Source: Actinomycetota bacterium
GTDB taxonomy: Bacteria; Actinomycetota; Acidimicrobiia; IMCC26256; PALSA-610
Length of the DNA: 7,282 nt
Assembly: GCA_030839005.1 (NCBI GenBank)
Contig: JAUZEM010000472.1
Location: 1 to 7,282 of the forward strand
Direction: 5' to 3'
This document shows positions 1 to 4,495 of the stretch, one piece after another. The notes under the pieces were generated by a model, which saw only the letters and a program-made list of their open reading frames with translations, did no database searches and was not told the DNA's origin. The first letter of the stretch is position 1; each line of letters starts with the position of its first letter. The position numbers were made by a program, and so were the translations under genes.

Positions 1-615
1 GTCGTCGCGGGTCATCGGCGTGCGCATGAGCGCGGTCTCGCGGTTGACCGCGTTGGCCCGGGTGCTCATCGCGACCTCGGCGAGGTGATCGCGCGTCGTG
101 CCGTACATGTGCATGTGACGTTGGGCGAGCACCGCGAACATCTGACCGGGCGCCATCAACCCGGCCGGCTGGATGAAGTTGCCCTCCGGACTCGGCGGCG
201 CGCTGTAGACCGCGCCGGGCTTGCCGCGCGGCGCGAAACTCGCGCCGAAGCGGCTCGCCGCCTGCTGCAACGTCATGATCGACGCGACGCACGTCGCCTG
301 GCCGGTCGCCACCGCGGCGGCGGCCAGCCCGACGCTCCCGGACGCGCCGCCACCGCCGCCGGTGAGCATGGCCGTGAACCGGATCTCGGGCAGCCCGAGC
401 CACTGCGCGAAGAGGCTCGTGTCGAATCCCATCGAATACAGCGCGAGCCCGTCGACGTCGTCGATCAGGACGCCCGCGTCCGCGCAGGCGGCGAGCAGCG
501 CCTTGGCGGCGAGCTCCATCGGGAGTTGAGGAAGCGATTCGCCGCGCCGGTAGTAGGGAGTGGCCCCGACGCCCGCGATCGCGCACCGGTCCTTCAGGGT
601 CAGCTCGCCCGTCAT
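1..615 (-). CDS. Thiolase-like (SCP-x/Ltp2-type) protein, 3'-partial
   Basis: The first 205 residues are visible, starting at an ATG whose first four bases (ATGA) contain the stop of the upstream amidohydrolase gene; the reading frame stays open to the left edge. The N-terminus (residues 11-20, CAIAGVGATP) followed by a LAAKALLAACADAG helix (36-48) is the standard opening of the thiolase fold in lipid-transfer/acetyl-CoA acetyltransferase-like proteins. The place where a true thiolase has its nucleophilic Cys (C-x-S-G) reads G90-A-S-G here, after a run of glycines at 86-90. The protein therefore probably cannot do ordinary Claisen thiolysis. By analogy with the Ltp2 family, which works with DUF35 partners in steroid side-chain removal, a retro-aldol C-C cleavage of an acyl-CoA is more likely; that role is inference. 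It is the last visible gene of a five-gene operon. The C-terminal half, with the second catalytic region, lies outside the window. The family call is firm; substrate and reaction are not. Confidence 0.88.
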   Translation of the reverse strand, partial: MTGELTLKDRCAIAGVGATPYYRRGESLPQLPMELAAKALLAACADAGVLIDDVDGLALYSMGFDTSLFAQWLGLPEIRFTAMLTGGGGGASGSVGLAAAAVATGQATCVASIMTLQQAASRFGASFAPRGKPGAVYSAPPSPEGNFIQPAGLMAPGQMFAVLAQRHMHMYGTTRDHLAEVAMSTRANAVNRETALMRTPMTRDD

Positions 616-1733
616 GCCCGCGCGCCGGTCAGGGCGGCCGCGTCCAAGTCGTAGAGCCGCGCGGCATTCGCGAACGTCACGGCGTGCTGCTCGTCGGCGG
701 AGAGGCCGCCGAAGATCCGCGCCACCGTCTCCTGGCTGTGGGGATATGTCCCTTCGGGATGTGGGTAGTCGCTCGCCCACAGCAGCGGCTCGATGCCCGT
801 GATCGAACGGGTGAACAGCGGCGTGCGATCGGCGCCGAGCGTGACGTGGCACTGCGCGCGGACGTAGTGGCTCGGACGCTCGGCGAGCTTCGGCTTCACC
901 CACTGCTCGTGCTCGTCGAACGCCTCGTCCATCCGCTCGCAGCAGTAGGCGAGCCAGCCCGCGCCCGACTCGACGAACACCAACCGCAGGGCGGGAAATC
1001 GCTCCAGCACTCCCGACGCGGCGAAATAGCAGAGCGTGTCGGCCGACAGCAGCCCGACCTTCGCGTAGTTGATCACCGCGCCGCCGGGACCCTTCTCGGG
1101 GCTCGGAAGCGCGCCGGTGCCGGTGTGCATCGCGAGCGGCACGCGGGCCTCCGCCGCGATGCTCCACACGGCGTCGTATTCCGGCCGGTTGTACGGAAGG
1201 CCCTCGGGCGGCGAGGTGGGGATCATCGCGGTCTTGAAGCCGCGCTGCGCCACGCGCCCGAGCTCCGCCGCCGCGCTGGTTGCATCGCGCACGGGGATCA
1301 CCGCCGCGGGCACGAACGTGTCCGAACGGTGGAGGAACGTGTCCGCGAGCCAGTCGTTGTAGACGCGCGCGCACGCCATCTGGAGCTCGGCGTCGGCGAC
1401 CATGTCGATGAAGAGGCCGAAGGTCGGGTAGATGACCTCGGCCACGACGCCGTCGGAGTGCATGTCGCGCAAACGCTCGTCGGGGTCGGCACCGCCCCCT
1501 TTCGACAGCACCGCGCGTCGCTTCTGTTTCTCGCCGACGGTCTCGGCGCGGTTCGGTGCCGGCGGCTCGACACGCGTGAGCTTGCGGTCGGGCATGCCCT
1601 CGACGCGCAGCACGAACCATTCGCCGGCCTGTTCCAGGCGCGGGCCACGGTCGCGCATGGCCGGCGGGAGGTTGTCCTGCCACAGGGTGACCGGTTCGAA
1701 GACGTGGTTGTCGGCCGAGATCAAGGGTTGCAT
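612..1733 (-). CDS. Amidohydrolase-2 family metal-dependent hydrolase/decarboxylase
   Basis: A 373-residue TIM-barrel protein of the amidohydrolase_2 (ACMSD/gamma-resorcylate decarboxylase-like) family. The opening ISADNHVFEP (5-14) is the D-x-H variant of the N-terminal metal-binding H-x-H, with D8 and H10. Further family landmarks are H203 in AMHTGTG, E255 in FVESGAGW and D322 with H325 in WASDYPHPEG, the C-terminal metal/catalytic Asp segment. Length is normal for the family, which includes non-oxidative decarboxylases, hydratases and lactonases acting on ring-cleavage or acyl intermediates. The exact reaction here is unknown. The ATG start is supported by GAGGT five bases upstream. Its TGA overlaps the next ATG (ATGA), so translation is probably coupled to the thiolase-like gene. 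No signal peptide is seen, so it is probably cytoplasmic. Its place between a CoA ligase and a thiolase-like gene argues for a catabolic step on an organic acid. Confidence 0.9.
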   Translation of the reverse strand: MQPLISADNHVFEPVTLWQDNLPPAMRDRGPRLEQAGEWFVLRVEGMPDRKLTRVEPPAPNRAETVGEKQKRRAVLSKGGGADPDERLRDMHSDGVVAEVIYPTFGLFIDMVADAELQMACARVYNDWLADTFLHRSDTFVPAAVIPVRDATSAAAELGRVAQRGFKTAMIPTSPPEGLPYNRPEYDAVWSIAAEARVPLAMHTGTGALPSPEKGPGGAVINYAKVGLLSADTLCYFAASGVLERFPALRLVFVESGAGWLAYCCERMDEAFDEHEQWVKPKLAERPSHYVRAQCHVTLGADRTPLFTRSITGIEPLLWASDYPHPEGTYPHSQETVARIFGGLSADEQHAVTFANAARLYDLDAAALTGARA

Positions 1734-1738
1734 GCGTT

Positions 1739-1743
1739 ACCTC
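1739..1743 (-). promoter_or_regulatory. Ribosome binding site for the amidohydrolase gene, overlapping the upstream stop
   Basis: On the minus strand the junction reads TGAGGTAACGCATG. The TGA is the stop of the ANL-like gene, and GAGGT, built partly from that stop, pairs with the 16S anti-Shine-Dalgarno. The spacer to the ATG is five bases (AACGC). This site fixes the amidohydrolase start and is the clearest ribosome binding site inside the operon. Confidence 0.7.
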
Positions 1744-2389
1744 ACGAGGAGTTGGGGGCGAACGTGTCGCTGGTGATCTGCCGGGCGTGGATCGCGGTGG
1801 CCGTCCGGTCGAAATGGCTCGCGCGTTCGGCGAGGTTGGTGACCGCGACGAGATTGTCGATGTCGTGCAGCTCCCACTCCGTCGGATCGACGCGCGCGGG
1901 CGCGCCCGGTTCGTCGCCGATCGCGACGGCCGGCCCCGCCAGGACGAAATGTGTAGGGCGCAGCCCGGCGGCGACGAGCCGGTCGTGCGCGTCCGGACGG
2001 GCGCCGAGCACGCTCACCTCGTGGAAGACGTCGCCGTACCGGCGGCCGAGATCGTCGAGCCCGTCGAGCAACGCGCCGTTCACGCCGAGCACGGCGTGGT
2101 AGGTCATTTGGCGGGTGAACATCGCGACCCGTACTGCTTCCCCGCGCGTCGCATCCGCGCAGGAGAGCTGCGCGCCGCGCACCATCGTCGCGATGATGTA
2201 CGGCCAGAACTGCGCGGCCTCCGAGAGCATGGAGCACCAGAGCACGCGCCGGCCCGGCTCGACGCCGATGGCTTCGAGGCGCGTGGTTGCCCCGTCCGTG
2301 TCCCGCCGGATCTCGTCGTGGGAGACCTCCCAAGCGACCCGGTGACCCGTGCGGTCGACGTACTGCCCGACGCCCCACGTCGAGGTCAT
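1742..2389 (-). CDS. Stand-alone AMP-binding (ANL)-like small protein lacking the P-loop
   Basis: A 215-residue protein, not recognised as a named family. Residues 46-110 have the pattern of the N-terminal subdomain of acyl-CoA synthetases: GRRVLWCSMLSEAAQ, FWPYIIATMVRGAQLSCADA, then VRVAMFTRQM and AVLGVNGALLDGL. The adenylate-forming core is absent: there is no S-S/T-G-T-T-G P-loop, no Y-G-x-T-E-like motif and no catalytic C-terminal Lys region. Near the end, 181-195 (VAVTNLAERASHFDR) resembles the T-x-L-x-x-R-x-x-P-L-x-R-Y strand just before the A7 region of PaaK-type ligases. It could be a degenerate or internally deleted ANL relative, or an accessory partner of the neighbouring ligase; catalysis alone is unlikely. 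The ATG shares ATGA with the ligase stop, which decides the start although the frame is open far upstream. The gene ends 8 bases before the amidohydrolase ATG. No frameshift is needed and base use matches its neighbours, so it appears to be intact. The CDS call is strong; the relationship to ANL enzymes is moderate. Confidence 0.8.
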   Translation of the reverse strand: MTSTWGVGQYVDRTGHRVAWEVSHDEIRRDTDGATTRLEAIGVEPGRRVLWCSMLSEAAQFWPYIIATMVRGAQLSCADATRGEAVRVAMFTRQMTYHAVLGVNGALLDGLDDLGRRYGDVFHEVSVLGARPDAHDRLVAAGLRPTHFVLAGPAVAIGDEPGAPARVDPTEWELHDIDNLVAVTNLAERASHFDRTATAIHARQITSDTFAPNSS

Positions 2390-3723
2390 CGGGCGGCCAC
2401 CCGCGGGATCTTGTGGGGCGGGCCGAGGCGGAGGAGCTCGGCGTTGGGCACCAGCTCGACGGCCGGGGTCACGCCGACCTCCGCGGTCACGGCGGCCGCA
2501 ATCTCGTCCGCGAGCGTCGACAGACGCGACTGCGCCGTGTCCTGGTACCCCACGCGCAGCCGCAGCTCGTCGAGCTCGCGTGCCGGCCGGATGATCTGGA
2601 AGAGTCCGAGCCGGCAGGCATCGATCGAATCGATCGCGCTCCACACGTCCACGGGCAGCACGGATCGCCCGGCGACGACGACCTCGTCGCCCTTCCGGCC
2701 GACGGTACGGATGCGCGCGTGCGTACGGCCGCACGGGCAGGGCGTTCGCGTGATCCGCACGATGTCGTCGCTGCGGTACCGAACGAGTGGCGCCACGCGG
2801 TTCGTGAGCGCGGTCGCGACGAGCTCGCAGCGCGCGTCGTCGTCGGTCACGGTTGCCGCGTCGCGGTGATCCACTGCGTCGGGATCGATGCCTTCGACGA
2901 GGACGGTGTCCTCCCACACGTGCATCCCGTCGTGCGCGGAGCACTCGAAGCTGGCCGTGACGTCGCCGACCGACGAGTGCTCGAAGAGTGACATGCCCCA
3001 CTCCCGGGCGAGGCCGCGGGCGCGCGCGCCGAGGGGCTCGCCCGCCCAGACGATGCCGCGGTACGAGGCGAAGGCTTCGCGCGGGTCGATCCCGGCTCGC
3101 GCCGCGATCTGGTCGGTGGCGAGGATCATCGTGCCGCCGAAGTTGTACATGGCGGTGGGTGCGTACTCGATCGACAGCCGGAGCAGTCGCTCGATCTCGT
3201 CGAGGTCGTAGTCGAAGAGGACGGGCACGGCGCCGAGGCTCTGGACGAACCCGTACGTGGGGCCGCGGAAGGTGAAGAGGAACAGGGAGAAATGATCGCC
3301 GGGACGCACGCCCATGCCCCAGAAGTCGCGGTACATGATCGACGGCCGCCCGACCGAGATGCCGCCCCACTTCTCCGCGACGAGCGTCGGGTCGCCGGTC
3401 GTGCCCGACGTCGACATGATCGCCGTCAGCTCGGCGGGCGGGAGGCAGAGCAGCCCGCCGTACGGATCGGCGCGCTCGTCGCGGAACTGACGGACCGCGT
3501 CCTTGGAGATGAACGGCACCTTCTCGCGGAAGTCGTCGAGCGTGCGCACGTCGGCGGGGGTGATGCGGGCCTTGCGCCACAGCTCCCGGATGAGGGGAGA
3601 GCGCTCGTACGTGAAGGCGATGGTGTCGAGGAGCAGCTCGAGCTGGAGGTCGGCGAGCCGGTCGCGCGGCATCGTCTCGTACTCCGCGTCGTAGAAGACG
3701 CTCTCGACGGGCGGCCCGCTCAC
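2386..3723 (-). CDS. PaaK-like (phenylacetate-CoA ligase family) acyl/aryl-CoA ligase
   Basis: A 445-residue adenylate-forming ligase close to the usual PaaK length, predicted to couple ATP, CoA and an unidentified carboxylic acid to acyl-CoA plus AMP and PPi. The N-terminal helix region (MPRDRLADLQLELL, then YERSPLIRELWRKA at 39-52) and FISKDAVRQF (71-80) are typical of PaaK. The ATP P-loop is STSGTTGDPT (104-113). Then come a GEPLG-type segment (228-232), EHSSVGDVTA (248-257, A5-like), VRYRSDDIVRI (314-324, A7-like), CPCGRTHARI (329-338), VGRKGDEVVVAG (341-352, hinge) and a C-terminal HKIPRV with candidate catalytic Lys438. The catalytic set looks complete. The start is taken as GTG at 3723, because the overlap GTGA contains the TetR stop; the frame opens further upstream but only over the TetR gene. 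An ATG at 3672 is a possible alternative but would lose conserved N-terminal residues. The substrate is unknown; phenylacetate itself is not implied, since no other paa genes are present. Confidence 0.9.
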   Translation of the reverse strand: MSGPPVESVFYDAEYETMPRDRLADLQLELLLDTIAFTYERSPLIRELWRKARITPADVRTLDDFREKVPFISKDAVRQFRDERADPYGGLLCLPPAELTAIMSTSGTTGDPTLVAEKWGGISVGRPSIMYRDFWGMGVRPGDHFSLFLFTFRGPTYGFVQSLGAVPVLFDYDLDEIERLLRLSIEYAPTAMYNFGGTMILATDQIAARAGIDPREAFASYRGIVWAGEPLGARARGLAREWGMSLFEHSSVGDVTASFECSAHDGMHVWEDTVLVEGIDPDAVDHRDAATVTDDDARCELVATALTNRVAPLVRYRSDDIVRITRTPCPCGRTHARIRTVGRKGDEVVVAGRSVLPVDVWSAIDSIDACRLGLFQIIRPARELDELRLRVGYQDTAQSRLSTLADEIAAAVTAEVGVTPAVELVPNAELLRLGPPHKIPRVAAR

Positions 3724-4355
3724 GACCGGGCGCCGAGCGCGGGGAGGCAGAACCGCGCGACGTGCGCGCGGGCTTCGGCCAGCGAGAGACGCGTGTCGCC
3801 GCCGAGGCGTCGCTCGACGAGCTCCCACGTGACGGCATGGATACTCACGGCGTCGAGCTCGGGATCAGTGTTCGGGAGCTCGCCCGAGCGGCGGCCGGCA
3901 CGGAGTGCGGCGACCAGCGGTGCGAGGAGGGCGGCGACCGTCTCGGCGAACTGGTCGGGGTGGTCGGGCCGCAGGCGCGCGCCTTCGGCGAAGAGCGTCC
4001 GGGTCCGCGGCGCGCGCCGCGGTGCGTAGCCGAGCGCGAGCGTCTCGTCGATCCACGCGACTACCGCGCCGGCGGCGTCGGGCGCGGCATCCACCGCGGC
4101 CTGACGGCGCGCCAGGCTGCGTTCCAGCTCCGCGGTGAACACCGCGAGCACGAGCTCGTCCTTGCTGGCGAAGTGCCGGTAGAAGGCGCGCGTGGAGAGA
4201 CCGGCGCGCTGGAGGACGTCGGCGACGGTGAGGCCGGCCGACCCGTGTTCGGTGAGCGCCGCGAGCGCCGCCTCGAGGAGCGCGGTGACCTCGGTTTCGG
4301 CGCGGGCGCGGGCGGCTTCCGTCGACCGGGCTGCGACGCGCTCCGAGATCGCCAT
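3720..4355 (-). CDS. TetR/AcrR-family transcriptional regulator
   Basis: A 211-residue one-domain-plus-ligand-domain repressor. The DNA-binding domain covers about residues 20-70, with the helix-turn-helix at LTVADVLQRAGLSTRAFYRHF (42-62) followed by ASKDELVLAVF, the classic TetR signature. The helical remainder (about 75-205) is the usual variable ligand-binding and dimerisation domain. ATG 4355 is preferred over the in-frame GTG at 4382, because a good promoter has its -10 between the two and the upstream codons would cover the operator. It is first in the operon and its TGA overlaps the ligase GTG, so it is co-transcribed with the genes it probably controls. A palindrome over its own -10 points to autorepression, relieved by a small ligand, perhaps the acid or its CoA ester (inference). 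The divergent molybdenum hydroxylase gene shares the same 140-base control region and may also be regulated. Confidence 0.9.
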   Translation of the reverse strand: MAISERVAARSTEAARARAETEVTALLEAALAALTEHGSAGLTVADVLQRAGLSTRAFYRHFASKDELVLAVFTAELERSLARRQAAVDAAPDAAGAVVAWIDETLALGYAPRRAPRTRTLFAEGARLRPDHPDQFAETVAALLAPLVAALRAGRRSGELPNTDPELDAVSIHAVTWELVERRLGGDTRLSLAEARAHVARFCLPALGARS

Positions 4356-4365
4356 ATGCAAAAGC

Positions 4366-4380
4366 GAAAATAGTGTTTTC
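4366..4380. promoter_or_regulatory. Putative TetR operator palindrome
   Basis: GAAAATAGTGTTTTC is an inverted repeat of 15 bases centred on 4373: GAAAA pairs with TTTTC, the inner A-T pair also matches, and one pair (4371/4375) mismatches. It covers the -10 of the TetR promoter, where bound repressor would block polymerase. Size, position and symmetry fit a TetR-family operator; that this TetR binds it is inference. The core ATAGTG recurs at 4446-4451 without the flanking arms. Confidence 0.6.
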
Positions 4381-4395
4381 ACCCCGTCGCGTCAA
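4367..4395 (-). promoter_or_regulatory. Minus-strand promoter of the TetR-ligase operon
   Basis: Read on the minus strand, TTGACG (4395-4390) matches five of six bases of the -35 consensus. After exactly 17 bases comes TATTTT (4372-4367), four of six for -10. Transcription should begin about 6-8 bases further on, near 4360-4359, only a few bases before ATG 4355. The transcript would be leaderless or nearly so, which fits the lack of any Shine-Dalgarno before the TetR gene. It is an A+T-rich patch in otherwise very G+C-rich DNA. Confidence 0.65.
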
Positions 4396-4484
4396 GGGAG
4401 ACGACAGCGCAGCGACCGGAGGGGAGCGGAGCGTGGAGTCGACCCATAGTGATGCCCCTTGTAGCGTGCACCACGTCGACATAC

Positions 4485-4490
4485 GGAGGG
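4485..4490 (+). promoter_or_regulatory. Strong Shine-Dalgarno of the molybdenum hydroxylase gene
   Basis: GGAGGG lies five bases (TTTGC) before ATG 4496 and pairs well with the 16S anti-Shine-Dalgarno. It selects this ATG although the frame is open up to 4373. The protein then begins with the conserved family opening ILGNAVRRLEDPALLTG. Confidence 0.85.
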
Positions 4491-4495
4491 TTTGC

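Larger units (their letters stand above)
4356..4495. other. Divergent intergenic control region
   Basis: These 140 bases separate the TetR gene from the molybdenum hydroxylase gene. The left third is A+T-rich and contains the minus-strand promoter and palindrome. The right part holds a purine-rich stretch (about 4396-4440) and the plus-strand ribosome binding site. No convincing plus-strand -35/-10 pair was found; CATAGT at 4445-4450 is a possible -10, but no -35 lies at the right distance. No small gene or hairpin terminator was seen here. Confidence 0.6.

Noticed and set aside
684..2102. A 472-codon plus-strand open frame
   Set aside because: It is antisense to the amidohydrolase and ANL-like genes, has Arg/His-rich composition and no recognisable motif. 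The minus-strand genes explain the region.
1742..3838. A 698-codon open frame on the minus strand that ends in the ANL-like protein
   Set aside because: Its first part is Arg/Pro-rich out-of-frame translation of the PaaK-like ligase gene. Only the part after ATG 2389 has protein-like composition, and the ATGA overlap sets that start.
4356..4382. GTG 4382 as the TetR start, adding nine residues
   Set aside because: This would place the start upstream of the -10 and inside the palindrome. A transcript from the visible promoter would not include it.
4445..4487. Plus-strand promoter candidates (CATAGT at 4445; TTGTAG at 4459 with TACGGA)
   Set aside because: The first lacks a -35 at suitable distance; the second has a poor -10 overlapping the Shine-Dalgarno. 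Neither is good enough to list.
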